DNA of 37,566 nucleotides from Faecalibacter macacae (GTDB taxonomy: Bacteria; Bacteroidota; Bacteroidia; Flavobacteriales; Weeksellaceae), in NCBI RefSeq assembly GCF_003687725.1, contig NZ_RDOJ01000023.1, forward strand, positions 1-37,566, in the 5' to 3' direction. The notes below the pieces were generated by a model, which did not search any database, had not been told where the DNA came from, and worked only from the letters and a program-made list of their open reading frames with translations. Each line of letters starts with the position of its first letter. Position 1 is the stretch's first letter. The translations under genes were made by a program, and so were the position numbers. Shown here one piece after another: positions 6,712 to 14,360 of the stretch.

Positions 6712-8124
6712 TTATAATAATTTAAGAGTTTCACTTATGTTTTTTACTGTATGCTCTCCGTGAAAAAACTTATTGATAACTTTTGAGTAATCTTTTTCAT
6801 TTCCAATTACTTCTCGCAATGTACTCTTCATAAAATCCTTATCGGAAGTTGGTGTGTCACTCTTTAATAAAAGTCGAATCCACTGTTTCATTTTTTCTTT
6901 CCCGATTTCTTTTTCTATGCTAAATAAAATCAAAGGTTGATAATCATAACCGTAAGTTTCTCTGTCGTTAATGTCAGCTAAACTGGAAATCTCACCGATT
7001 GGTTTAAATTTAAAATCTTCATCTTCTACATACTCCAAACTACTTTTGAGCGATTCTTTAACTTTCTGTTCCATTCCTATGCTCTCAGCAAATTTTAAAG
7101 ACATAAATTCCGCAAAACCTTCGTCAAGCAAATTCTCTAATGTAGTGTTACAATTTTTTATTGTTCCAAAATAATAATGGCTCAATTCGTGTGCCAATGT
7201 CAATAAAAATCCCCCTTCCAATTGTTTGTCAAAAGTTGCCTTCAAATCACTTGGCGGATTACCACAAAGTGTAAAAGTTGGATTACTAGCAAAAGCAAAA
7301 TAACCTTTTTCATTTGCGGTCAAATACGCCTGTACCCAATGTACTTTTTCGAGGTATGGGATATTGGTATAAGAGCTCAAAAAATCTACAACCTTGCCAT
7401 TAATTTTATCAAATTCAGCAACCTGATTTTTCGTGAAATTTGCATTTAGCAACGTAATATTTTCGGCTTCTTGTATATCATATTTTCCGATGAAAATATA
7501 AGGTTCTCTTGGGCTTTCGCTTACGAAATGTCCTCTTTTGGCATTTATAGGTTTTGAGCCATTAATGTAAATTTGTTCGCAGTCTTCACAAATGAGTTCA
7601 ATATCATATTTTACAAGTTCGTATTGAAAGTCATTGTCAATATCATACAATGTAGGAAACCAAGCAGATTGATAGCCATCCATTCGTAATAATCCATTCA
7701 TAAAGGCTATATTGCCTCTCCAATCGGCTTTTTGATAATTTTCAGAAATGGTATCATTAATAACTGGAAATTTGCCAACATATCTAAAGCGTAATTTTTT
7801 TGGTAGAAATTTTTGACCTTTCACATCAGCTGGAAAATAGTACGAAACCGATTCGTAAGTTTGTAAGCTATCCGACAATTCACGTTTATATCCAAGTAAA
7901 AACTCGTTAGGTTCTACACTTTGTATATTAACGATATTCATTCCCTTATTTAGGCGTATAAGATAGTTGCTGATTTGAGAATAGTCACTTAAAATAATAT
8001 CACACTCAATTGTCCCGTTTTCAACTGAAAATTTTGCCGTACCTGATATTTTTGGGATTTTATCTTGAGCATTTGTTGTTAAACTCAATAATAAAGATAA
8101 AAGAATAATAAAATTTTGTTTCAT
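6712..8124 (-). CDS. Cassette 9 (first in array): secreted M1-like zinc metallopeptidase (470 aa)
   Basis: A signal peptide (MKQNFIILLSLLLSLTTNAQ) predicts export. His312-Glu313-Leu-Ser-His316 is the zinc-binding HExxH, and Glu335 follows after exactly 18 residues in LLDEGFAEF: the HExxH-x18-E signature of the gluzincin (M1/M61-like) aminopeptidase clan. The N-terminal 250 residues are beta-rich, like the N-terminal domain of M1 enzymes. The usual GAMEN exopeptidase motif is replaced (FAFASNPTFTLCG), so the specificity may differ or it may be a structural relative. The frame could start upstream at 8160 or 8175, but 8175 overlaps the predicted transcription start, and the signal peptide fits the ATG at 8122-8124. 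It sits next to the array-head promoter and should be the most strongly expressed cassette. Termini match over TTAGCAGTA with one later mismatch. Confidence 0.85.
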   Translation of the reverse strand: MKQNFIILLSLLLSLTTNAQDKIPKISGTAKFSVENGTIECDIILSDYSQISNYLIRLNKGMNIVNIQSVEPNEFLLGYKRELSDSLQTYESVSYYFPADVKGQKFLPKKLRFRYVGKFPVINDTISENYQKADWRGNIAFMNGLLRMDGYQSAWFPTLYDIDNDFQYELVKYDIELICEDCEQIYINGSKPINAKRGHFVSESPREPYIFIGKYDIQEAENITLLNANFTKNQVAEFDKINGKVVDFLSSYTNIPYLEKVHWVQAYLTANEKGYFAFASNPTFTLCGNPPSDLKATFDKQLEGGFLLTLAHELSHYYFGTIKNCNTTLENLLDEGFAEFMSLKFAESIGMEQKVKESLKSSLEYVEDEDFKFKPIGEISSLADINDRETYGYDYQPLILFSIEKEIGKEKMKQWIRLLLKSDTPTSDKDFMKSTLREVIGNEKDYSKVINKFFHGEHTVKNISETLKLL

Positions 8125-8160
8125 TTGTTTGGAGATGTTTCTACTACGTATGTCGGTCAT

Positions 8161-8175
8161 AATTACTGCTAACAC
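8161..8175 (-). other. Array head: attI-like junction (half site)
   Basis: The private terminus of the first cassette ends here as TTACTGCTAAC (8163-8173), but no palindrome follows; instead it joins AT-rich chromosomal DNA (ACTCAAATATACG). On the minus strand this is …GAGTG then TTAGCAGTA, the arrangement expected where cassettes insert at a primary attachment site. That this is an active attI is inference. Confidence 0.5.
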
Positions 8176-8176
8176 T

Positions 8177-8207
8177 CAAATATACGAATATAGATAATAT
8201 ATACAAA
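8177..8207 (-). promoter_or_regulatory. Promoter reading into the cassette array (Pc-like)
   Basis: On the minus strand there is TTTG (8204-8207), a 19-nt spacer and TATATTTG (8177-8184). This is an exact match to the Bacteroidota housekeeping consensus (-33 TTTG/TTG, 19-21 nt, -7 TAnnTTTG). The predicted transcription start falls on or next to the GTT crossover at 8171-8173, so whatever cassette inserts there is transcribed. This parallels the Pc promoter of integrons. Confidence 0.75.
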
Positions 8208-8501
8208 TTATTTTTTATTACTCAAAATTCTCATTATTAGTACATTTTTGTTAAGTTAATAAATATCAAAGATTAGATATTTATCTTCGTAAATACAACT
8301 TCGTATATCTTAATATAATAATATTTGAAATGTTAAAGTTTTATTATCATAAAATATAACAGAGTAAATTATTTACAACAAAATATATTATTAGTAAAAT
8401 TTTTTCGATAAGCTTAGAATGACAAGACCAGTAAAACATTTATCGTTTCGGTCAACAAAACAGGCCTAACAATTAGTAGGCGATCATCAATTCATTAATT
8501 C

Positions 8502-8537
<36 letters not shown>

Positions 8538-8565
8538 GAATGCTTGAAAAATTGCATTGAAATAG

Positions 8566-8730
8566 TAAACGTTAAAAAAATAAATAGAAGAAGAGAAAAG
8601 AATGATTTAGCGAACGATAAAGAGTTATTTAAATTATTCCTCGGATGAAATTTATTTTTAGATGTAGATTTAAGCAATGTCTTGCTTGTGCTGAGCTAGC
8701 CGAAGTATTGGTTCGTTTTTTTGACATTTG
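8566..8730 (+). repeat. Dispersed intergenic repeat, family 2, copy 1 (degenerate)
   Basis: It shares an ordered set of words with 15930-16103, 17503-17631 and 17756-17901: ACGTTAAAAA, GCGAACGATAAAGAGTTATTT, then GATTTAAGCAATG…CTTGCTTGTGCTGAGCT and TTGGTT. This copy lacks the closing TTACTTTTTT hairpin that ends the others. Confidence 0.5.
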
Positions 8731-8872
8731 AGATTAGTTTGTGAATAGAAGCAATGCAATTAAAAATAGTTTATTCATATTGTGATTATTTCTTATCGAA
8801 TTTAGCTGATAATTTCCAATTTTATGGTGTTTTTTTAAACTCAGAATTGTTAATTTTTATTAGATTAAAACT

Positions 8873-8880
8873 TAACTTTG
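8873..8880 (+). promoter_or_regulatory. Peptidase E promoter, -7 element
   Basis: TAACTTTG matches TAnnTTTG and lies 18 nt before the ATG at 8899. It overlaps the alternative TTG start at 8878, which argues for translation from 8899. The -33 element is not clear: a TTG lies upstream, but at about 23 nt spacing. Confidence 0.5.
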
Positions 8881-8898
8881 TTCAAAATAAATTACAAA

Positions 8899-9618
8899 AT
8901 GATCAATCCAAATTATCGTTTACTTGTGATTAGTACAAGTACAATTCATGGTAGTGGATATTTAGAATATATTCGTGAAGAGATTTTAGACTTTTTACAA
9001 ACCGACGAACTACTTTTTATTCCTTTTGCACGTCCTTCAGGGATTTCGCATGATGATTATACACAAAGTGTAAAAGATGCGTTAAATCCTTTTGGAATCA
9101 AGGTTTCTGGAGTTCATAGTTATGATGATCCAAAAGAAGCTGTAAATAATGCGAAAGCTATTTTTATTGGAGGTGGAAATACATTTTTATTACTTAAAAC
9201 TTTGTACGAATTAGGTTTGGTTGAGGTTTTAAGAGAAGTTGTCGCAAACGGAACGCCATATATGGGAAGTAGTGCAGGTAGTAATATGACTGGTTTGACG
9301 ATTGGTACAACGAACGATATGCCTATTGTTTATCCGCCAAGTTTTGACGCTTTACAATTTTTACCGTTTAATATTAATCCGCATTATTTAGATCCAGATC
9401 CAAATTCGACGCATAAAGGAGAAACGAGAGAAACACGTATTAATGAGTTTCATAAATTCAACGAGCAAACTGTTATAGGTTTACGCGAAGGAAGCTGGTT
9501 ACGTGTGGAGAATTCTACAATTGAATTAAAAGGAAATTTAACGGCTCGAATTTTTAAACCAAATCAAGAACCGGTTGAAGTTGAATCAGGTATTTTAAGT
9601 GAAGAGATTTACATTTAA
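8899..9618 (+). CDS. pepE: Dipeptidase E (peptidase S51), 239 aa
   Basis: A cytoplasmic serine peptidase that removes N-terminal Asp from dipeptides (Asp-Xaa) in the characterised enterobacterial enzyme. The nucleophile motif GSSAGSN carries Ser125; Asp140 (TNDMPIV) and His162 (NPHYLD) sit at spacings equal to those of the E. coli Ser-Asp-His triad. A GGGNTF loop at 91-96 is typical of the family. Length is close to the usual 229-240. The ATG at 8899 is preferred to a TTG at 8878, which falls inside a promoter element. It is a single gene followed by its own terminator. Confidence 0.93.
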   Translation: MINPNYRLLVISTSTIHGSGYLEYIREEILDFLQTDELLFIPFARPSGISHDDYTQSVKDALNPFGIKVSGVHSYDDPKEAVNNAKAIFIGGGNTFLLLKTLYELGLVEVLREVVANGTPYMGSSAGSNMTGLTIGTTNDMPIVYPPSFDALQFLPFNINPHYLDPDPNSTHKGETRETRINEFHKFNEQTVIGLREGSWLRVENSTIELKGNLTARIFKPNQEPVEVESGILSEEIYI

Positions 9619-9633
9619 ATTCTTACAATATAT

Positions 9634-9665
9634 GGCGAACAGAGATGTTCGCCTTTTTATTTTTA
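9634..9665 (+). terminator. Terminator of pepE
   Basis: GGCGAAC-AGAGAT-GTTCGCC hairpin followed by TTTTTATTTTT, 15 nt after the stop. Confidence 0.85.
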
Positions 9666-9696
9666 CTACATTTATAAAAAGAAGTAAATCTACTGC

Positions 9697-10128
9697 ATGG
9701 AAAATTTTTATTTGTCAGAAACAATATTAAATGTGATTAGAAAACTGGATTATATCTCGGTTGATTCAGAAAATGAAGAGCAAAAACAACTAATAACCGA
9801 ATGTAGAAATCAATTGTTTAAATTTTTTCCTCAAACCCAATTGTCTCAGAAATTTAAAGGTAAAATTGAAGATATTATCATTGAAATGAATGAGAAATAT
9901 AGCAATCGTATTGAAGATATTAATGAAAAATTTTCGATTACGATGGATGTATATTGTCCAAAAGAATCTGAGTTATCTTTTGGTGATATTCATTTATTAA
10001 ATGATTGTATTCAAATCCATTTTCCGAATTGTGATTTTAAATTATCTGTTTTCAATTCGGATGCAATTAATACGGACGAACTTTTAATTCTTGTAAATTT
10101 CCCAACTAAAATTGATGATAATGATTAG
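9697..10128 (+). CDS. Hypothetical protein (143 aa)
   Basis: Soluble, acidic protein of unknown family. The N-terminal 90 residues are helical and charged (LITECRNQLFKFFPQTQ; IIIEMNEKYSNRIEDINEKF). The C-terminal part is more mixed (SFGDIHLLNDCIQIHFPNCDFKLSVFNSD). No signal peptide or membrane helix. The ATG follows an AAGAAG purine stretch at a distance normal for a binding site. It is flanked by two strong terminators and so is probably transcribed alone. Confidence 0.65.
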   Translation: MENFYLSETILNVIRKLDYISVDSENEEQKQLITECRNQLFKFFPQTQLSQKFKGKIEDIIIEMNEKYSNRIEDINEKFSITMDVYCPKESELSFGDIHLLNDCIQIHFPNCDFKLSVFNSDAINTDELLILVNFPTKIDDND

Positions 10129-10245
10129 AATATAAATACACTTATTTTATGATATTGAGTCAACTAAAATATAATAAATTAAGATGAACAAATCTATATA
10201 TGTAATAGAAGTATAAATTATGTAATTTTTTGTTTATTAATAATT

Positions 10246-10277
10246 AAAAATCCAGCTTTAAAGCTGGATTTTTTTAT
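10246..10277. terminator. Bidirectional terminator
   Basis: AAAAATCCAGCTTT-AAAGCTGGATTTTTTT: a nearly perfect stem with A- and T-tracts on both sides. It serves the 143-aa gene on plus and the broken membrane-protein gene on minus. Confidence 0.85.
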
Positions 10278-10287
10278 TTTATTTAAC

Positions 10288-10672
10288 CTAAGAAAAAAAC
10301 GCCATTAAACAAACAATAAACGCTGTAATTCCTGTATAGAATAGTCCAATAATTACAAAATATCCAAATATTTTATGATTTTTAGAAAATGTTCCTGGTA
10401 ATTCTTTGTTTTTATTTTGTTTCCCAGATTTAAAAATTGTGTAAGCCCAAACAACATACGTTAAAACTGCACCTATAACATGTGCCCAAAGTAGATATCT
10501 GAAAAAAGGTGTTTCTAAATATGGACTATTTTTAACTAAACTTCCAGATCCTCCTGAAAATCGTATGGTTAATTCTAAAAGAATTACTCCAGTAACACAG
10601 GCATAGTTATTAATAAAAAAGCACCCTAAAATAGCTTTAGTTTTTGTTTCTGCATACAGTAAATATGCTATT
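10288..10672 (-). pseudogene. 5'-truncated membrane protein gene (remnant)
   Basis: A minus-strand frame without start codon encodes about 128 residues. It reads (N to C) AYLLYAETKTKAILG, then a hydrophobic stretch FFINNYACVTGVILLELTI, a loop, then RYLLWAHVIGAVLTYVVWA, a charged loop KSGKQNKNKELPGTFSKNHK, and IFGYFVIIGLFYTGITAFIV before the stop. These look like three membrane helices of a small integral membrane protein. There is no ATG until the last few residues, and an in-frame stop precedes residue 1, so the N-terminus is missing. The break abuts the remnant of a LytTR regulator on the opposite strand. Confidence 0.7.
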
Positions 10673-11108
10673 CATCGGTTTAAAGTTTCAGCTACTGATT
10701 TTCTTTTAAAACCTTATAGTTATCAAGATTTTGAAAAAACAGTTGAGAAAATTAAGCTACAAAAACGTTTAGAAATTCTAAATGAAAAAGAAGAGATTTT
10801 TATATTTCTTAAAGTCGATTCAATAAAAGTAAAAATTCGTATTTCAGAAATTTTATATGCTGAAAGTATGAAGGATTATGTAAAAATTTATACAGAAAAT
10901 AGGTTAATACCATATATACCACTAATGACATTAAAAAAACTATCTGAAATTTTAAATGATGATCTAGTACAAGTGAATCGTTCTCAGATTGTTAATTTTA
11001 AAAAAAATAGAGTCTTTCCGTAAAAATAGTTTAATACTGAATAATAAAGAATTTATAATTTCTGAAAAATATAAATCTGATTTTTTTAATAAAGTAAATA
11101 GTCTTTGA
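10640..11108 (+). pseudogene. 5'-truncated, frameshifted LytTR response regulator
   Basis: The plus strand begins in the middle of a receiver domain (VFVSAYSKYAIHRFKVSATDF, then LLKPYSYQDFEK), lacking the part with the phosphorylated Asp. It continues into a LytTR DNA-binding domain (KIRISEILYAESMKDYVKIYT…VQVNRSQIVN). In an A-run at 10997-11007 the frame is lost: frame 1 stops at once (KKNRVFP-stop), while the next frame continues as KKIESFRKNSLILNNKEFIISEKYKSDF to TGA at 11106. Loss of the 5' end plus the frameshift make this a dead gene. The intact form would be the regulator of a LytS-type two-component system, of which no partner is seen. Confidence 0.85.
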
Positions 11109-11148
11109 TTATTTATTAAATTTATTCTTAAAATAATTAGATTTTATA

Positions 11149-11496
11149 ATGATGAATACTAAAGTTTTTAAAATGTCTTTTGCCAGTGTGTATCCACATT
11201 ATGTAAAGAAAGTGGAGACAAAAGGCCGAACGATTGCAGAATTACATCAAGTAATTGAATGGTTAACGGGTTATACAACTTCTGATCTAACTCGAATTAT
11301 CGAGAATAAAATTGATTTTGAAACCTTTTTTGCTGAAGCAAAATTAAACCCTAATGTAGATAAAATTAAAGGTGTAATTTGTGGTTATAGAGTAGAAGAG
11401 ATAGAAGATCCTTTGTATCAAAAGATTCGTTATTTAGATAAATTAATTGACGAATTGGCGAAAGGAAAATCGATGGATAAGATTCTTAGGGAATAA
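11149..11496 (+). CDS. DUF2200 family protein (115 aa)
   Basis: The sequence [24 protein letters not shown]…EWLTGY is the typical start of the DUF2200 family, small cytoplasmic proteins widespread in bacteria whose biochemical role is unknown. The C-terminal part includes [34 protein letters not shown], also typical. Length fits the family (about 115-120). Two adjacent ATGs (11149, 11152) are possible starts. Transcribed alone and followed by a terminator. Confidence 0.85.
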   Translation: MMNTKVFKMSFASVYPHYVKKVETKGRTIAELHQVIEWLTGYTTSDLTRIIENKIDFETFFAEAKLNPNVDKIKGVICGYRVEEIEDPLYQKIRYLDKLIDELAKGKSMDKILRE

Positions 11497-11525
11497 ACCT
11501 CAACTATTTCGTTGAGGTTTTAAAT
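11496..11525 (+). terminator. Terminator of the DUF2200 gene
   Basis: AACCTCAAC-TATTTC-GTTGAGGTTTT, overlapping the stop codon. The A-rich left arm could give weak termination in the other direction for the HEAT-repeat gene. Confidence 0.75.
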
Positions 11526-11526
11526 A

Positions 11527-13074
11527 TTATTTGAAATACATGGTTAAATTTTCGGTAGGATTTTCATTGAAATATTTTCTTTCTTTTAAAACAGAATCCA
11601 CGTAAAGTAAAGATTCTTTTGCTTTTTCAATCTGATAGTTTGTTGGAACTGAATAATATTTATTCATATTGGTTTTCCACTTCATGATGTAATTTTGTGC
11701 AATATTCCTTACATTCTCGTTTTCATCAATCAAACCGAACATCAAATCATTTATTGTATCATAATTTCCAATTTTCGAGAATAATTTTAGCATAGATACT
11801 TTTAAATCTTTACCATTATTAATGAAAACTTCTCGTGCTTTTTCAATAACTTCATTTGTAGGATAGTTTTCTAAATAATCTACAATCAAATTTCTAAGCC
11901 CAATTAATTCTGTATTTAGATTCTCTAATGCAAATTCAAATGCTGATTTTGATTCCAATTTTTGAAGTGCTAAAAATGCTATTTTTTTAATTTTAACATT
12001 TTTAGAGTATAAATAATCATTAATTAAGGATTCGTATTCTTTAGCATTTAATTCGGCTAAACCACAAATTGAACCATTTATATTTTCTTTTTTTATCAAA
12101 TTTTGATGGTAAATTTCGATAAAATTTATGTTTTTATTTCGAAGAGTAAATCTTGCGAAATTTCTAATTAAAGCTGATTCATCTACAATATATTGCTCAA
12201 TTATTTTTTCAAAACCAGGTGAATCTTTTAATAAATACAACGTTTCATATCTGATTTTTGCAGCTTTTTCGTTTAAGAATTTTTGTATTTGATTGTGATC
12301 AAATAATTCAAATCGCTTAAGAGAAATATGACGAACAATCAAAGATTTATGATTAATAAAATAGCTAAGTTCTTGATTTGTAATATCAGCAATTTGAATA
12401 AATTCTTTAGCTATAATTCGAACAGATTTTTCATTAAATTGGTTTAAATTCTCTAAAATATACTTCCTGTTTTCTATGGTTAGAAAATGAATAACCTCAT
12501 TGTAAATGGGTTTTAAATCAACCCTTTCTACTTGTTGTAACCAATAAAATTGATTCAAATTCTCAACAATATACTTACTATTTTCTGGTTTTAGAAAGGT
12601 TTTAAACGAATTATGTGCTGTTATTCTTACGTTTTCTACCCAATCTGCTAAACGAAAAATAAAATAAGGTAAAGTCTCTGGATTTTGAATTTCGGTCAAT
12701 TTAGTTAAAGCATATTCGCGTATATATCCATTATAATTCAAAGATGCAATAGTTAAAATTGACGTAAAATCTTGTTCATTAAATAGATCTTCAGCTTTAT
12801 TTAAATCATTTAGTTTGATTTCACAATTTCTTGCAGTTTGATAAATGTCTTTTTTGGAAATCGTTTGATTAAATAAGTTTAAAATTATTTTAAGTGAAAT
12901 ATCTCTAATTTCTTTATTCGAATCCAATATAAAAGGAAAAATATGTGAAATATAAGTTGGAGTTGCTCTTGTTTTGATTTCTATTAAAGCATCAATCCTT
13001 TCTGACGTATTAATTTCTCTAAAAAATAATGTTTTTTTATATTTTACAATATTTAGTAATTGCCAAATTTCCAT
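11527..13074 (-). CDS. HEAT-repeat protein (515 aa)
   Basis: The protein is built of successive pairs of amphipathic helices with conserved Arg/Asp patterns (SNKEIRDISLKIILNLF; GYIREYALTKLTEIQNPETLPYFIFRLADWVENVRITAHNSFK; LIVRHISLKRF; ENVRNIAQNYIM), which is the HEAT/PBS-lyase-like repeat pattern. Such solenoids act as protein-binding scaffolds. It has no signal peptide, no membrane helix and no enzymatic domain. Partner and role are unknown. It is a single gene between two terminators, convergent with the DUF2200 gene. Confidence 0.78.
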   Translation of the reverse strand: MEIWQLLNIVKYKKTLFFREINTSERIDALIEIKTRATPTYISHIFPFILDSNKEIRDISLKIILNLFNQTISKKDIYQTARNCEIKLNDLNKAEDLFNEQDFTSILTIASLNYNGYIREYALTKLTEIQNPETLPYFIFRLADWVENVRITAHNSFKTFLKPENSKYIVENLNQFYWLQQVERVDLKPIYNEVIHFLTIENRKYILENLNQFNEKSVRIIAKEFIQIADITNQELSYFINHKSLIVRHISLKRFELFDHNQIQKFLNEKAAKIRYETLYLLKDSPGFEKIIEQYIVDESALIRNFARFTLRNKNINFIEIYHQNLIKKENINGSICGLAELNAKEYESLINDYLYSKNVKIKKIAFLALQKLESKSAFEFALENLNTELIGLRNLIVDYLENYPTNEVIEKAREVFINNGKDLKVSMLKLFSKIGNYDTINDLMFGLIDENENVRNIAQNYIMKWKTNMNKYYSVPTNYQIEKAKESLLYVDSVLKERKYFNENPTENLTMYFK

Positions 13075-13104
13075 TGGATAAAATTAGGTAATATAAAATC
13101 AAGA

Positions 13105-13131
13105 AAAAAGCCTTTCCATTATGAAAGGCTC
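13105..13131 (-). terminator. Terminator of the DUF2798 gene
   Basis: On minus: AGCCTTTC-ATAATG-GAAAGGCT followed by TTTTTTCTTG, 20 nt after the stop of the 76-aa gene. Confidence 0.85.
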
Positions 13132-13150
13132 AATTTTTTAGTATTTGAAA

Positions 13151-13381
13151 TTACTTATAGTTTTTATTTTCGCACATTTCAGTCAGTTTTTTAGCTAAAG
13201 GAGAGAATAAAAGGGCTGAACAATATGCAACAGGAAACATAATTGTCCGAGATTTTAAAAACAGTAAATACCAATTTTCGGTAAAGCCAAAATTTCTAAA
13301 TACACCTACTAAAGCCATAACTATTGACATTGGAAATACGATAAATAATAGACTTAAAAATTTGATATGTTTTTTTTTCAT
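13151..13381 (-). CDS. DUF2798 family membrane protein (76 aa)
   Basis: A very small inner-membrane protein with two hydrophobic segments (about residues 7-27 and 46-64) and a positively charged N-terminus (MKKKHIKF). The pattern FLSLLFIVFPMSIVMALVGVFRNFGF…PVAYCSALLFSPLAKKL fits DUF2798, a family of short two-helix proteins without known function. Length is typical. Independent transcription unit with its own terminator. Confidence 0.75.
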   Translation of the reverse strand: MKKKHIKFLSLLFIVFPMSIVMALVGVFRNFGFTENWYLLFLKSRTIMFPVAYCSALLFSPLAKKLTEMCENKNYK

Positions 13382-13428
13382 TATTAGTAAAATTTATATT
13401 ACAAAACTACTTTCTTAAGAGATTTTTA

Positions 13429-13550
13429 TATGTAAATCACTTTAAAATGCTTTGTGAAGTTGAAATAAATTCAGCTTGATAAATGTAATGTTATCCTGAA
13501 TTTATTTCAGAATCTCATTTTACTAACGTTTTATTCAGAATTTCATCATA
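13429..13550. repeat. Dispersed intergenic repeat, family 1, copy 1
   Basis: The first ~55 bp (ATGTAAATCACTTTAAAATGC, the palindrome GAAATAAATTC and AGCTTGATAAATGTA) recur almost unchanged at 16162-16220. The part TTTATTTCAGAATCTCATTTTACTAACG followed by ATTCAGAAT recurs near 15812-15860. No gene in this stretch. Confidence 0.7.
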
Positions 13551-13566
13551 TTTGGTACAATACAAT

Positions 13567-13591
13567 AAAAGCATCTATAAAAGATGCTTTT
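13567..13591 (-). terminator. Terminator of the SDR gene
   Basis: AAAAGCATCT-ATAAA-AGATGCTTTT, directly beyond the SDR stop on the minus strand, with T-rich sequence after it. Confidence 0.8.
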
Positions 13592-13596
13592 AAAAT

Positions 13597-14355
13597 CTAT
13601 GATGAAGTAAATCCACCATCTAATGCAATTGCTTGTCCATGTAAAAGACTAGCTTTATCAGAAAGAGCCCATGCTACAAATTCTCCAATTTCTTCAGTGG
13701 TTCCTAAACGTCCTATTGGTTGTAAATGTGCCCATTCTTCTTCAGTTCCCATCGTACCGGATTTAATTAGCTGATCTAGCATTTCAGTTCGAATAATTCC
13801 TGGACATACTGCATTTATTCTGATGCCTTTTTTCCCATACTCTAAAGATGCTGTTTTAGTTAAACCAACTACTCCATGTTTAGCAGCTATATAAGCTGAT
13901 ATACCAGGTTTGCCTACTAGACCTCCAATACTTGCAGTATTTATTATAGCTCCTTTAGTTTCTTGTTTTAGCATTTGATTAATTTGTAATTTCATCGAGG
14001 TCCAGACTGATTTTAAATCAGTTTGGATGATCTTATCAAATTCTAAATCATCATAATCTTTAAACTCAGAAGATGGACCAGAAATCCCAGCATTATTAAA
14101 AGCACCATCAATTCTTCCAAATTTTAAAACGATAGTTTCCATCATAAGTTTTAAGTCATTTTCTTTGGAGACATCAACAACTAAACTCTCAATTTTTTCA
14201 TTGGAATCTATTAATTTTATAGTTTCTTGCAGTGAATCGGAATTAATATCTGTTAAGAATAAAATAGCCCCTTCACGTGCTAAAACCTTTGAAGTTCCAC
14301 GACCAATTCCTGAACCAGCACCTGTAACTAATATAACTTTATTATGTAAAAGCAT
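13597..14355 (-). CDS. Short-chain dehydrogenase/reductase (252 aa)
   Basis: A classical SDR: NAD(P)-binding TGAGSGIG (11-18), structural NNAG (87-90), catalytic Ser142, Tyr155 and Lys159 in the YxxxK form, and a C-terminal GQAIALDGGFTS. An Asp at the end of the second strand (Asp36, LFLTD) suggests NAD(H) rather than NADP(H). The substrate cannot be read from the sequence. The gene follows a cupin gene with a 5-nt gap and is surely co-transcribed with it, suggesting oxidation or reduction of a small carbonyl/hydroxy compound processed by the same pathway. Cytoplasmic. Confidence 0.9.
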   Translation of the reverse strand: MLLHNKVILVTGAGSGIGRGTSKVLAREGAILFLTDINSDSLQETIKLIDSNEKIESLVVDVSKENDLKLMMETIVLKFGRIDGAFNNAGISGPSSEFKDYDDLEFDKIIQTDLKSVWTSMKLQINQMLKQETKGAIINTASIGGLVGKPGISAYIAAKHGVVGLTKTASLEYGKKGIRINAVCPGIIRTEMLDQLIKSGTMGTEEEWAHLQPIGRLGTTEEIGEFVAWALSDKASLLHGQAIALDGGFTSS

Positions 14356-14360
14356 AAAAT

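Larger units (their letters stand above)
1..8172 (-). mobile_element. Integron-like gene cassette array without integrase (nine full cassettes, one partial)
   Basis: Nine cassettes are delimited by AAC/GTT boxes. Read on the gene (minus) strand, each begins with TT plus a private sequence, carries one gene, then ends with the complement of that private sequence (…AAC), a large palindrome and a G. Deduced cassettes: 6517-8172, 5795-6516, 5154-5794, 4152-5153, 3352-4151, 2422-3351, 1433-2421, 827-1432 and 61-826; 1-60 is the 5' part of a tenth. Gene orientation is uniform, 5' leaders are only about 15-50 nt and stops lie at or within about 15 nt of the palindrome. This organisation is known from integron cassettes. 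The sites are longer (about 195 bp) and more branched than typical attC sites, and no IntI is visible, so the array resembles a cluster of attC sites lacking an integrase. That recombination actually happens is inference; MITE-like insertions between genes are the main alternative. Confidence 0.72.

Noticed and set aside
8878-8898. TTG start adding seven residues to peptidase E; likewise TTG 16426 for the transposase and GTG 30217 for the Asp-box protein
   Set aside because: Good ATGs follow, and the 8878 and 30217 starts overlap TAnnTTTG promoter boxes.
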